NCBI RefSeq assembly: GCF_041261205.1
Contig: NZ_JBGCCH010000002.1
Span: 186,001-250,000, forward strand
Origin: Catenulispora sp. MAP5-51
GTDB lineage: Bacteria > Actinomycetota > Actinomycetes > Streptomycetales > Catenulisporaceae
Length of the DNA: 64,000 nucleotides
Direction: 5' to 3'
The first letter of the stretch is position 1. Each line of letters starts with the position of its first letter. The translations under genes and the position numbers were made by a program. Of this stretch, positions 42,713 through 51,515 are shown piece by piece. Under the pieces are notes generated by a model, which saw only the letters and a list, made by a program, of their open reading frames with translations, did not search any database and had not been told where the DNA came from.

Positions 42713-43654
42713 ATGGATGCAGCGACTCAGCGCGCGATGGCCGGATTCGGGGCGGCCAGTCCCGACGGACCGGCGGGGCTGGCGGTACGGGGGTACCTCG
42801 CCGAGCAGTCACGCGCCTTCCTGACGCACAGCGCGCTGCCGGTGCAGCAGCCGGCCGCGGTCCGGCTGCGCGCGGCCTGCCTGCGGGTGGGCACGGCGCT
42901 GGCGGCGTGCCGGGAGTTGGTGGACGCGGCCTGGGCCGACGAGCTCGGCCGGGAACTGCGCGGCACCGCGCAGATCCTGGGCGCCGAGCGGGACTCCGAC
43001 GCGGTGCGGCCCCGGCTGCTGACCCCGCTGGACCGGTGGATCGCCGAGGGCCGCTACCCCGACGGCGGCGCGGCCCGCACCCGCACCCTGCTGACCCGGA
43101 TGCTCGACCGGGAGCGCTCGGCGGCGCACGGCCAGGCCACCGCGGCGCTGGTCGGCCCGGCCTTCCACGCGCTGGCCGACCGGATGGCCACGCTGGCCCG
43201 GGACGTGCCGCTGACCCCGGCCGCCGACCGGCCGTGCCGGCAGGTGCTCCCGGAGATGGCCGAGGGCGCCTGCGAGGAGTTCGCGAGCCGGGCCCGGGAG
43301 CTGCCCGAGCCGCTGGCCGCCGAGGACGCCGCGGGCGACGCCGCCTGGCTGGCCGCCGAGGACGCCGTCCAGGCCGCCCTGCACACCGTCGAGCTGTGCC
43401 GCCCCGCCGGTACGCTGATCGCCGGCGAGGATCCCGCGGACCTGCTGGACCGGCTCGCGGCCACCGCCGAGTCGCTGGCCGAGCAGCGCGACGCGGTCCT
43501 GGCCGCGGCCTGCGTCCATCGGGCGGCCGACACACCGCGCATCGCGGCCACGACCGGATATGTACTGGGAAGACTGCACGAGGAACAACGCCTGGCGGTG
43601 ATCCGGGCCCGGAGCACCGCGCCGCTGGCGGTACCAGAGAGGTCCGCGCACTGA
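42713..43654 (+). CDS. CHAD-domain protein, degenerate
   Basis: A 313-residue all-helical protein of the CHAD family that binds polyphosphate, usually through conserved His in RHxxRR-type motifs. Here the first helix reads AVRLRAACLRVGTALAACREL with those His missing. It follows ppk and precedes MutT1, the standard actinobacterial arrangement, so the family call is mostly by position and helical pattern. GC3 is high throughout. It may have lost polyphosphate binding or may bind another polymer. Confidence 0.75.
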   Translation: MDAATQRAMAGFGAASPDGPAGLAVRGYLAEQSRAFLTHSALPVQQPAAVRLRAACLRVGTALAACRELVDAAWADELGRELRGTAQILGAERDSDAVRPRLLTPLDRWIAEGRYPDGGAARTRTLLTRMLDRERSAAHGQATAALVGPAFHALADRMATLARDVPLTPAADRPCRQVLPEMAEGACEEFASRARELPEPLAAEDAAGDAAWLAAEDAVQAALHTVELCRPAGTLIAGEDPADLLDRLAATAESLAEQRDAVLAAACVHRAADTPRIAATTGYVLGRLHEEQRLAVIRARSTAPLAVPERSAH

Positions 43655-44565
43655 TGAACGCCGCCGACGAAGCCGCCGGCCAGACCGCGCCGATCCAGGT
43701 CCGGGCGGCCGGCTGTGTCGTGTGGCGCCCCGGTCCCGCCGGGCCCGAGGTGGCGCTGATCCACCGCCCCCGCTACGACGACTGGTCCTTCCCGAAGGGC
43801 AAGCTCGATCCCGGCGAGGGCTACGTGCAGGCGGCGGTCCGCGAGGTGCGCGAGGAGACCGGCTATCCGGTGGTCCTGGGCCGGCGGCTGCCGACCCAGG
43901 TCTACGACGTCTCCTTCGGCGGCGCGGCGCGGATGAAACGGGTCAAGTACTGGGCCGCGCAGGCCGCGGTGGACTCCGACTTCCAGCCGAACTCCGAGGT
44001 GGACCGGCTGGAGTGGCTCCCGCTGGCCGCCGCGCGCGACCGGCTGACCCGCCAGACCGACCGCGACCTGCTGCTGGCGTTCAGGGCGGCGCCGGTCGAC
44101 ACCGTTCCGGTCCTGCTGCTGCGGCACGCCGAGGCGGTGCCGCGCAAGCGTTGGGACGGCGAGGAGCTGGAGCGGCCGCTGACCGGACGGGGCCGCGACG
44201 ACGCCGAGGCGCTGGTCCCGATGCTGGCGGCGTACGGCCAGGCGGCGCTGACGGCCTCGCCGTTCGCCCGGTGCGTGGCCACGCTGAAGCCGTCCGCGCG
44301 GTCCGCCGGCGCCGCCATGGCCCTGGAGCCCGCGCTCGCCGAGGGCGCCGACCCGGACGCCGGGCGCGCCTGGCTGCGCGAGGCACTCAAGTCCGGACAC
44401 ACGACCATCGCCTGCACCCACCGGCCGGTCCTGCCCGAACTGCTCGCCGAGAGCCCACTCGGCCAGGCCGTGCACTCCGGCCGCCGGGCCCTGGCGCCGG
44501 CCGAGGCCTGGGTGCTGCACGCCCGCGACGGCCACGTCGTGGCGATCGATCGGCTGAAGCTGTGA
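43654..44565 (+). CDS. MutT1-like Nudix hydrolase fused to histidine phosphatase
   Basis: A 303-residue two-domain protein. The N-terminal Nudix box GKLDPGEGYVQAAVREVREETGYP (about residues 49-72, metal-binding Glu in REVREE) is preceded by WSFPKGK. The C-terminal SixA-like domain has PVLLLRHAEAVPRKRW and CTHRPVLPEL. Mycobacterial MutT1 with this architecture converts 8-oxo-GTP and diadenosine polyphosphates. The start overlaps the CHAD stop by TGATG. Confidence 0.93.
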   Translation: MNAADEAAGQTAPIQVRAAGCVVWRPGPAGPEVALIHRPRYDDWSFPKGKLDPGEGYVQAAVREVREETGYPVVLGRRLPTQVYDVSFGGAARMKRVKYWAAQAAVDSDFQPNSEVDRLEWLPLAAARDRLTRQTDRDLLLAFRAAPVDTVPVLLLRHAEAVPRKRWDGEELERPLTGRGRDDAEALVPMLAAYGQAALTASPFARCVATLKPSARSAGAAMALEPALAEGADPDAGRAWLREALKSGHTTIACTHRPVLPELLAESPLGQAVHSGRRALAPAEAWVLHARDGHVVAIDRLKL

Positions 44566-44730
44566 GCGCGGCGGTTGCTCCTTGTCAAGGTCCGGCAACC
44601 CTCTGCTCCGGATCGACACCCCCGCGACACCCGCGGGTAAACCGCCGTTCGGGGGATGGCCGCCAGAACCTTGTGCGACGGCCTGTTTACGGCTCTGATC
44701 AGGGGCTCCGGCGCTCGGCCGCCCGGGACC

Positions 44731-44774
44731 GTTCACCCTCCGTTCACCTTCACCCGTCCATCGATTCACCTGGC
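44731..44774 (+). promoter_or_regulatory. Four-unit PHO box upstream of pstS
   Basis: Four contiguous 11-bp units: GTTCACCCTCC (44731), GTTCACCTTCA (44742), CCCGTCCATCG (44753) and ATTCACCTGGC (44764). The last three align with the phoU/senX3 site unit by unit. It ends about 62 nt before the pstS start. Confidence 0.8.
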
Positions 44775-44836
44775 CTCCCTAGCTTCGACGAAGACAACGC
44801 ATGCAATGACTTCCGATGATTCGAAGGGACTTCCCG

Positions 44837-46027
44837 GTGAAGATCCACGCTGGTTTCAATGGGCGCAGTGCCGCGGTCGGCGCCGGAGTTCTGGCTCTGG
44901 CCATGGCCGGCCTGACGGCCTGTGGTTCTGACAACAACTCGTCGAGCTCGGGCGGTTCCTCGTCCACCACCTCGGCGGCCGGGGGCGGCGCCACCTCGGC
45001 GTCCGGTTCGTCGTCCTCGACGGCCTCCGGTGCCGCCGGCGGCATCACCTGCGCCAACGGCACGCTCTCCGGCCAGGGCTCCACCGCTCAGAACACCGCG
45101 ATCGTGAAGTTCATCAAGGACTTCCAGACGCAGTGCGGCAGCGGCACCAACATCAACTACAACGGCACCGGCTCCGGCCCGGGCGTCACCGCGTTCATCC
45201 AGAAGCAGGCCGACTGGGCCGGCTCGGACTACGCGCTGAACTCCACCCAGCAGCCGCAGGCCGACGCCCGCTGCAGCGGCGGCAAGGCGCTGTCCGTGGG
45301 CACCGTCCCCGGCGCCATCGCCGTCATGTACAACGTGCCGGGCGTGACCAAGCTCAACCTGTCGGCCTCGAACCTGGGCAAGATCTACAACGGCAAGATC
45401 ACCAAGTGGAACGACCCGGCGATCGCCGCCGACAACGCCGGCGTGACCCTGCCGGACCTGGCGATCCAGACCTTCCACCGGTCGGACGCCTCGGGCACCT
45501 CGTACAACTTCTCGAACTACCTGAACAAGACCGCCCCGAGCGACTTCCCGACCGCGGCCAACAAGCAGTGGCCGGGCACCGGCGGCCAGTCCGCGCAGGG
45601 TTCGAAGGGCGTCGCCCAGGCCGTGAAGACCACCTCCGGCGCGATCGGCTACGCCGAGGTCTCCTACGCGACCTCGAACAGCCTGAGCACCGCCTCGATC
45701 GGCAACGCCGCCGGCAAGTTCGTGCCGCTGACCATCCCGAACGCCGCGAACTTCATCGACAAGGCGAAGATCGACACCACCGGCGGGAACTACCTGTTCA
45801 ACTTCGACTACACCTACTCGGCCGACGACGCCTACCCGGCCGTGCTGGTGACCTACGAGATCGTCTGCTCCTCGGGCAACGACTCGGCGAAGCTGCCGCT
45901 GCTGAAGAACTTCCTGTCCTACACCGCCAGCAGCGGCGCCCAGTCGCAGCTGGAGGGCCTCGGCTACGTGGCGCTGTCCTCGGACCAGCAGTCCAAGGTC
46001 CAGGCGATCTACGCTGGTCTGAGCTAA
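44837..46027 (+). CDS. pstS: Phosphate-binding lipoprotein PstS
   Basis: A 396-residue periplasmic-side phosphate receptor anchored by a lipid. Signal peptide and lipobox LTACG (Cys29), then a Ser/Gly/Thr linker. Phosphate-binding loops GSTAQN, GTGSGPGV, DWAGSDYAL and HRSDASGTSYNF are visible. GTG at 44837-44839 is chosen because AAGGGA lies at good distance; a frame from 44816 would add seven residues. Upstream is the best PHO box in the window. A strong hairpin follows before pstCA. Confidence 0.95.
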   Translation: MKIHAGFNGRSAAVGAGVLALAMAGLTACGSDNNSSSSGGSSSTTSAAGGGATSASGSSSSTASGAAGGITCANGTLSGQGSTAQNTAIVKFIKDFQTQCGSGTNINYNGTGSGPGVTAFIQKQADWAGSDYALNSTQQPQADARCSGGKALSVGTVPGAIAVMYNVPGVTKLNLSASNLGKIYNGKITKWNDPAIAADNAGVTLPDLAIQTFHRSDASGTSYNFSNYLNKTAPSDFPTAANKQWPGTGGQSAQGSKGVAQAVKTTSGAIGYAEVSYATSNSLSTASIGNAAGKFVPLTIPNAANFIDKAKIDTTGGNYLFNFDYTYSADDAYPAVLVTYEIVCSSGNDSAKLPLLKNFLSYTASSGAQSQLEGLGYVALSSDQQSKVQAIYAGLS

Positions 46028-46060
46028 GCAGCCCAGCAGAACAGAGCTGAACGATGCGAT

Positions 46061-46099
46061 ACGTCGGAGCCGTCGGTCACCACCGATCGGCTCCGACGT
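46061..46099 (+). terminator. Attenuating hairpin between pstS and pstCA
   Basis: ACGTCGGAGCCG (46061-46072) pairs with CGGCTCCGACGT (46088-46099), extended by TCGGT with ACCGA, giving 17 bp with one bulge and a 4-nt loop. It would let pstS exceed transporter mRNA. Confidence 0.75.
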
Positions 46100-46229
46100 G
46101 TCGGTGCCGGAACCGGCCTCCCGAGCCGTCCCGGCTTGTCCGTTTTGGTCTAACGGAATCGAAACCCGCAGTGAACGCATCCCCAACGGGCCCAGCGACT
46201 GGGCGCCCGAGCCACGAGGCAGGACCCGA

Positions 46230-48287
46230 ATGAGCGGCATAACGCCGACCGCCACCCGGCCCACCCCGCGCCCCGGCGACTCCGGCACCGGAGTCCTCGA
46301 CTCCGGCACCCGCCGGGGCGACGCGGTCTTCTCCGGCGCGGTCCGCGGCGCCGCCTTCTTCCTGCTGATCCTGATGGCGGCGATCGCCACCTTCCTGGTC
46401 TACCGCGCGGTCGGCGCGCTGCGCGCGAACACGGCCAACGTGCTGACCTACACCGGTCAGTGGGCGCCGGACGACAGCCCGCCGAAGTTCGGCATCGGCG
46501 CCGCGGCCTGGGGCACCCTGGTCACCTCCACGCTCGCGATCATCATGGCCGCCCCGGTGGCCATCGGCGTGGCGCTGTTCATCACCCAGTACGCCCCGCG
46601 CAAGCTGGCCCAGGTGCTCGGCTACATCGTCGACCTGCTCGCCGCGGTCCCCTCGATCGTCTACGGCCTGTGGGGCATCCTGTTCCTGGTTCCGCACATG
46701 CAGGGTCCCTCCCAGTTCATCTCGAACATCCTGGGCTGGATCCCGATGTTCTCCTCCGGCGTCTTCGGCCGCTCGGTGTTCACCGCGGCCGTGATCCTGG
46801 CCATCATGGTCCTGCCGATCATCGCCGCCATCTCCCGCGAGATCTTCCTGCAGACCCCGCGCGAGCAGGTCGAGGCCTCCTACGCGCTGGGCTCCACCAA
46901 GTGGGAGATGATCAAGCTGGCGGTGCTGCCCTACGGCCGCAGCGGCGTGGGCTCGGCGATCGTCCTGGGCTTCGGCCGCGCGCTCGGCGAGACCATCGCG
47001 GTCGCGATGGTGCTGTCCATCAGCTACAACTTCGTCACCAAGTGGCTGCAGCCCGGCGGCAACACCATCGCCGCCAACATCGCCCTGCAGTTCGGCAACG
47101 CGCTGCAGACCGGCCAGGGCGCCCTGATCGCCTCCGGTCTGGTGCTGTTCGTGGTGACCTTCCTGGTGAACCTGCTGGCCAGGCGGATCACGGCGCGCGC
47201 GGGCGTGCCCAGGGACGAGCGCTGGAGTGTGTTCTCGGCATTCCAGGGTCGTCGCCCCAAGGTCGTCGACGACGCCGCCTACGACGTCACCGCCGCGGAC
47301 GTGCCGGACCGGCGGGGAGCCTTCGAGGCGAAGGACGTGCCCGGCGACGTCGCCGCGGACGACAGAGCGGGCAGGGCCCGCCCGCGCGGCGGGGCGCACG
47401 GGACCGTCGGCGGCGGCGTCCTGGTCTCCCCCTCGCTGTCGCGCCGGATCCGCAGCGGCGGCGCCGGCGTGGTCACGACCCTGGCGTTCGTGCTCGCGGT
47501 GCTGCCGCTGATGTCGATCATGTGGCTGGTGGTCTCGCGCGGCGTCCACGCGCTGAACGTCGAGTTCCTGACCCACTCGCTGCGCAACATCTCCGAGGAC
47601 CAGGTCGGCGGCGGCGTGTACCACGCGATCCTGGGCACCCTGGAGATGGCGGGCCTGGCCGCGCTGATGGCCGTCCCGATCGGCATCCTGGTCGCGGTGT
47701 ACCTGGTGGAGTACGGCAAGGGCATGCTGGCCAAGGCGGTGACGTTCTTCGTCGACGTGATGATGGGCCTGCCCTCGATCGTGGCCGGCCTGTTCATCCT
47801 GTCGCTGTGGATCATCACACTGGGCCAGTACCAGAACGGCTTCGCCGGAGCGCTGGCACTGATGATCCTGATGCTGCCGATCGTGATCCGCTCCACCGAG
47901 GAGATGCTCAAGCTGGTGCCGGACTCGCTGCGCGAGGCGTCCTACGCCCTGGGCGTGCCCAAGTGGCGCACCATCACCAAGATCGTGATCCCGACCGCGC
48001 TGCCGGGCATCATCACCGGGGTGATGCTGGGCGTGGCCCGCGTGATGGGCGAGACGGCGCCGATCCTGCTGGTGGTCAGCTACATCCAGAGCATCAATCC
48101 GAACCCGTTCAGCGGCACCCTGGGGCAGGCGACCCTGCCGACGGTCATCTTCAACACCTACACCTCGTCGGAGCACGCCTCCAACGACCGCACGTGGTCC
48201 GCCGCGCTACTGCTGATCATCATCATCATGCTGCTGAACATCATCGCCAGGCTCATCGCCTGGTGGAAGACGCCCGGTCGGGCCTAG
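46230..48287 (+). CDS. pstCA: PstC-PstA fused phosphate ABC permease
   Basis: One 685-residue polypeptide carries both permease subunits. Residues about 35-320 form PstC with six helices and its EAA loop REQVEASYALGSTKWEM. A charged linker runs over about residues 325-405. Residues about 410-685 form PstA with its own six helices and the loop LREASYALGVPKWRTI. There is no stop codon or frameshift between them; because PstC has an even number of helices, the second half would keep its native topology. Internal GTG codons at 47301 and 47337 might allow separate PstA starts. ATG 46230 has AGGA upstream. It is normally two genes in Streptomyces. Confidence 0.9.
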   Translation: MSGITPTATRPTPRPGDSGTGVLDSGTRRGDAVFSGAVRGAAFFLLILMAAIATFLVYRAVGALRANTANVLTYTGQWAPDDSPPKFGIGAAAWGTLVTSTLAIIMAAPVAIGVALFITQYAPRKLAQVLGYIVDLLAAVPSIVYGLWGILFLVPHMQGPSQFISNILGWIPMFSSGVFGRSVFTAAVILAIMVLPIIAAISREIFLQTPREQVEASYALGSTKWEMIKLAVLPYGRSGVGSAIVLGFGRALGETIAVAMVLSISYNFVTKWLQPGGNTIAANIALQFGNALQTGQGALIASGLVLFVVTFLVNLLARRITARAGVPRDERWSVFSAFQGRRPKVVDDAAYDVTAADVPDRRGAFEAKDVPGDVAADDRAGRARPRGGAHGTVGGGVLVSPSLSRRIRSGGAGVVTTLAFVLAVLPLMSIMWLVVSRGVHALNVEFLTHSLRNISEDQVGGGVYHAILGTLEMAGLAALMAVPIGILVAVYLVEYGKGMLAKAVTFFVDVMMGLPSIVAGLFILSLWIITLGQYQNGFAGALALMILMLPIVIRSTEEMLKLVPDSLREASYALGVPKWRTITKIVIPTALPGIITGVMLGVARVMGETAPILLVVSYIQSINPNPFSGTLGQATLPTVIFNTYTSSEHASNDRTWSAALLLIIIIMLLNIIARLIAWWKTPGRA

Positions 48288-48299
48288 GAGATATCGAAA

Positions 48300-49076
48300 A
48301 TGGCGAAGCGCATTGACGTCGCGGGCCTGTCGGCCTACTACGGCCCGACCCGCGCCATCGAGGACATCTCGATGACCGTCGAGCCGCGCACCGTGACGGC
48401 CTTCATCGGGCCCTCCGGCTGCGGCAAGTCCACCTTCCTGCGCACCCTGAACCGCATGCACGAGGTCATCCCCGGCGCGCGGGTCGAGGGCAAGGTCACC
48501 CTGGACGACGTGGACCTGTACGGGGCCCAGGTCGACCCGGTGGCCGTGCGCCGGCACGTCGGCATGGTGTTCCAGCGCCCGAACCCGTTCCCGACGATGA
48601 GCATCTACGAGAACGTCGCCGCGGGCCTGCGCCTGGCGGGCGTGAAGAAGAGCGGCGAACTGGACGACATCGTCGAGAAGTCGCTGAAGGGCGCGAACCT
48701 CTGGAAGGAGGTCGAGAACCGGCTGAAGAAGCCGGGCGCCGGCCTGTCCGGCGGCCAGCAGCAGCGCCTGTGCATCGCCCGCGCCATCGCGGTCAGCCCC
48801 GACGTGCTCCTGATGGACGAGCCCTGCTCGGCCCTGGACCCGATCTCCACCACGGCGATCGAGGACCTGATCTCGCAGCTGAAGTCGGAGTACACGATCG
48901 TGATCGTGACCCACAACATGCAGCAGGCGGCCCGTGTCTCGGACCGCACCGCGTTCTTCAACATCAGCGGCACCGGCACCCCCGGCCGCCTGATCGAGAT
49001 CGACGAGACCTCCCGCATCTTCGCCAACCCGACGGAGAAGGCGACGGAGGACTACATCACCGGCCGGTTCGGCTGA
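48300..49076 (+). CDS. pstB: Phosphate ABC transporter ATPase PstB
   Basis: A 258-residue cytosolic ATPase energising phosphate import. Walker [11 protein letters not shown]-loop FQRPNPFP, signature LSGGQQQRL, Walker [12 protein letters not shown] and H-loop THNMQ are all intact. The PstB-specific [16 protein letters not shown] segment is present. TAGGAGA precedes ATG 48300, 12 nt after the pstCA stop, so the genes are one operon. A strong hairpin terminator follows. Confidence 0.97.
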   Translation: MAKRIDVAGLSAYYGPTRAIEDISMTVEPRTVTAFIGPSGCGKSTFLRTLNRMHEVIPGARVEGKVTLDDVDLYGAQVDPVAVRRHVGMVFQRPNPFPTMSIYENVAAGLRLAGVKKSGELDDIVEKSLKGANLWKEVENRLKKPGAGLSGGQQQRLCIARAIAVSPDVLLMDEPCSALDPISTTAIEDLISQLKSEYTIVIVTHNMQQAARVSDRTAFFNISGTGTPGRLIEIDETSRIFANPTEKATEDYITGRFG

Positions 49077-49123
49077 CGGTCGGCCAGGACCGGCGGCCGC
49101 GGACAGCTCGCGGCCGCCGCAGC

Positions 49124-49162
49124 GAAGGCTCCCAGCACTCGAGGGATGTGCTGGGGGCCTTC
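49124..49162 (+). terminator. Strong terminator of the pst operon
   Basis: GAAGGCTCCCAGCAC (49124-49138) pairs with GTGCTGGGGGCCTTC (49148-49162) with one G-U and a 9-nt loop, followed by GGGTTTTC. Confidence 0.85.
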
Positions 49163-49164
49163 GG

Positions 49165-49212
49165 GTTTTCCGGACGGCGATTTTCTGGACGGCAGATTTT
49201 CTGGACGACAGA
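49165..49212. repeat. Tandem TTTTC(T/C)GGACG repeats in a 387-base gap
   Basis: Three 16-bp copies (49165, 49181, 49197) follow the pst terminator. The rest of 49077-49463 holds GC-rich GCTGTGGCAGG-type repeats (49240-49300) and no gene I can support. Confidence 0.65.
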
Positions 49213-49463
49213 GCCGGGGGCCGGAGCGGGCCTGTGAGGGCTGTGGCAGGGGCTGTGGCACCCGGCGCAGCAGGCGGTGCGGCGGGCGCTGTGGCAGGCG
49301 CTGAAGGGCTCCAGAAGGCTTGCTCCAGCCGGGGCCGATCGCCGCTGATGCCGCCGCCCTGAACCGAATCAGCGCCCTTTCCCGCCTTGCGAACACCACC
49401 GCGCCCCCGCCCCGGGCATCAGCCCAGGGCAAGGGCGCCTCCTGCACGGCCTGTCAGCCGCGC

Positions 49464-50285
49464 CTATCCCTGGTCTCCCGGCGAGTGCAGCGGCGATCTG
49501 GCGCCCCGCCGCGTGGGCCCGCGGCCCGGGGCGTGCGGCGGCGAGTGCGTCGCGTTGTGCGGGTGGCCGGTCGGACCGGACGCGGGTCCGGAGGCCGAGC
49601 CGGGGCCGGTCGAGCCGCCGATGCCGCCGATGCCGCCGATCCCGCCCATGCCGCCCATGCCGCCGGTCACGCTCTTCTTCTTGTGCCCCTCCTCCGCCGC
49701 GCGGGCGGCGGCCAGATCGCGGTTCGCGGCGGCGAAGATGTCCTTGGTCACCGCGAAGGAGGCCGGCGTCTCCGAGGCCTCGTCGGGGTACCAGATGGAC
49801 CGCGAGGAGTGCAGGTAGTCGCCCATGTAGATGTGGAACGCGCCGGTGAAGGTGCGTCTGTTGGGGTTGGCTATCCGGTGGATGGCATCGTGCGCCATCA
49901 GCACCGCCTCCCCCTCGTTGATGTCGACGGTCGCGGTCCGTTGTAAACGTCCGCCCGTACGGGGACCGGCCGAGTGGTAGAAGTCGTTGACCTCCAACCC
50001 CGCGTAGACGCCCGTCATGACCGGCGTGTTGTGGTTGTGCGCCGGGTAGGACATCCCCGGCGCCCACACCATGTTCTCGATGACCAACTCAGGGCCCGGG
50101 TACAGGACCTGCAGGTGGGCCTCGCGCGGGTCCCCGAAGCACTCGCGCACCGGCGCGCATCCGCGCCCGAGTGTCCGGTCCAGCACGTCCTTCACCGCGT
50201 CGGCCCCGTCGGCCTCCCAGGCCTGCAGGCACTCGCGGACGAACTCGTCGATGTCGAACTTTCGGCGTGATCGCGGCATCGCCAT
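49464..50285 (-). CDS. Cupin-fold thiol-dioxygenase-like protein
   Basis: A 273-residue double-stranded beta-helix protein. The metal site is suggested by YPAHNHNTPVMTGVYAGLEVNDFY (two His and a later Glu) and HDAIHRIANP, a pattern seen in cysteine/3-mercaptopropionate dioxygenases. The Tyr-Cys partner is unclear. The last about 60 residues are a Gly-Met/Gly-Ile repeat (GGMGGMGGIGG-like) plus a Pro/Gly/Arg tail absent from the family. Possible job: oxidising cysteine or a related thiol. It ends after the pst terminator, convergent with pstB. Confidence 0.75.
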   Translation of the reverse strand: MAMPRSRRKFDIDEFVRECLQAWEADGADAVKDVLDRTLGRGCAPVRECFGDPREAHLQVLYPGPELVIENMVWAPGMSYPAHNHNTPVMTGVYAGLEVNDFYHSAGPRTGGRLQRTATVDINEGEAVLMAHDAIHRIANPNRRTFTGAFHIYMGDYLHSSRSIWYPDEASETPASFAVTKDIFAAANRDLAAARAAEEGHKKKSVTGGMGGMGGIGGIGGIGGSTGPGSASGPASGPTGHPHNATHSPPHAPGRGPTRRGARSPLHSPGDQG

Positions 50286-50425
50286 GACTCCGTTCAGCTA
50301 TAGGCTGACAGCGCTCCGTTCTCTCCCCGCCAAATACTGAAGCACCTGACGCCACCGGCGCGCCAGGGGCGCGTCAAACCTTTCTGCGAATTACCCCGAT
50401 CTCGGACGCTTTGCACGACAGACTG

Positions 50426-51418
50426 TCAAGCCGCTGCGGCCAATAGCGAGTCGGCCACAGAGGTACGCGCGTAAAGAACCGAACGCCCCGCGCGATGCGC
50501 CGAAACCATGCCCGCGCCGCGCAACGCGGTCAGGTGCTCGGAGACCCCGCCGGCCGACATCCCGGTGCGCGAGGCGAGTTCGGTGGTGGACGCCGGGGCT
50601 TCCAACTCGGCCAGCAGCAGGGCCCGCGAGCGGCCGATCACCGCGGCCACGGCGTCCGACGGGTCGGCCGCGCGCCGCGCGAACAGGGTGCCGACCCCGC
50701 GCGCCCCGAAGCACAGTTGCGGCACGTCACCGGTGGCGGCCCTGGTGAGAATCTTGTTCCAGGAGAAGGCCGAGGGAACCAGGATCAGACCCGGGGCGTT
50801 GTCGTCGCGGCACAGCACCCGCTGCCGGTGCAGCATCCGCAGCGTCCCGCTGTTCCAGCTGACGTCCGGGTGCAGGTCGTTGAACAACCGGGCCGAACCG
50901 TACTCGGCGACCTGCCGCGCCCGGTGGTAGATGTCCGCTTCCAGCAGGGTCTTGATACGCGACCAGTACGGAGCGAGCGCGATCTGGAAATAGTGCTCGA
51001 TGTCCTTGGACAGTTCGCAGAGCGCTTGCTCGCGATTGCTTCGCAAACGCGCGGCGAACGGCGGTATCGCCCCGTTCGGCACCTTCTGGTCGTACAGATC
51101 GAGATCCGCCGAAAGGTGGTCGTCGGGCGTCGCCTGAATGGCTGCGAGCTCTTCTTCCAGAGTCGGCGCGGACTTCGCCGGAGCCGGCGTGAGGAAGTCA
51201 GGAACGTAGGATTGTGCATGGAATAGCGCGGAAAGACTTCCGGTCAACAGCCCCGCGGCCGCCAGCCGCGGACGGACCTGGTCGAACCAGGGGCCGTGGA
51301 CCGGGTACAGTCCGGGCCTGGTCAGAACTCGGAAACTGGTCAGGACCTCCCACATCGGGGAGACCGAGAAGCGGACCTGCGCCAACTCCTCCGCGGTGAA
51401 CGACAGCGTCGCCGACAC
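50426..51418 (-). CDS. ArsR-family regulator with DUF5937-type N-terminal domain
   Basis: A 330-residue repressor. The N-terminal domain (TLSFTAEELAQVRFSVSPMWEVLTSFRVL) matches DUF5937. The C-terminal winged helix reads IGRSRALLLAELEAPASTTELASRTGMSAGGVSEHLTALRGAGMVSAHRAGRSVLYART. No metal-binding Cys motif is seen, so it is not a classical metalloregulator. GTG 51416-51418 follows GGGGAGGGG. It is divergent from an MFS exporter across a perfect inverted repeat. Confidence 0.88.
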   Translation of the reverse strand: MSATLSFTAEELAQVRFSVSPMWEVLTSFRVLTRPGLYPVHGPWFDQVRPRLAAAGLLTGSLSALFHAQSYVPDFLTPAPAKSAPTLEEELAAIQATPDDHLSADLDLYDQKVPNGAIPPFAARLRSNREQALCELSKDIEHYFQIALAPYWSRIKTLLEADIYHRARQVAEYGSARLFNDLHPDVSWNSGTLRMLHRQRVLCRDDNAPGLILVPSAFSWNKILTRAATGDVPQLCFGARGVGTLFARRAADPSDAVAAVIGRSRALLLAELEAPASTTELASRTGMSAGGVSEHLTALRGAGMVSAHRAGRSVLYARTSVADSLLAAAA

Positions 51419-51456
51419 AGTGTTTCCCCTCCCCGTCCCACCACCCCCCGCCCTTC

Positions 51457-51476
51457 GATTCGGGCGGGCCCGAATC
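51457..51476. promoter_or_regulatory. Perfect 9-2-9 inverted repeat, candidate ArsR operator
   Basis: GATTCGGGC (51457-51465) and GCCCGAATC (51468-51476) are perfectly complementary with a GG spacer. The site lies between the ArsR and MFS starts. Confidence 0.55.
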
Positions 51477-51515
51477 ATTGTCGCATGATCGCCGTCCGGC
51501 GCCACTCTGAGCGCC

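Noticed and set aside
40417-42714. 765-codon minus-strand frame over ppk
   Set aside because: Antisense shadow of ppk, with no family motif.
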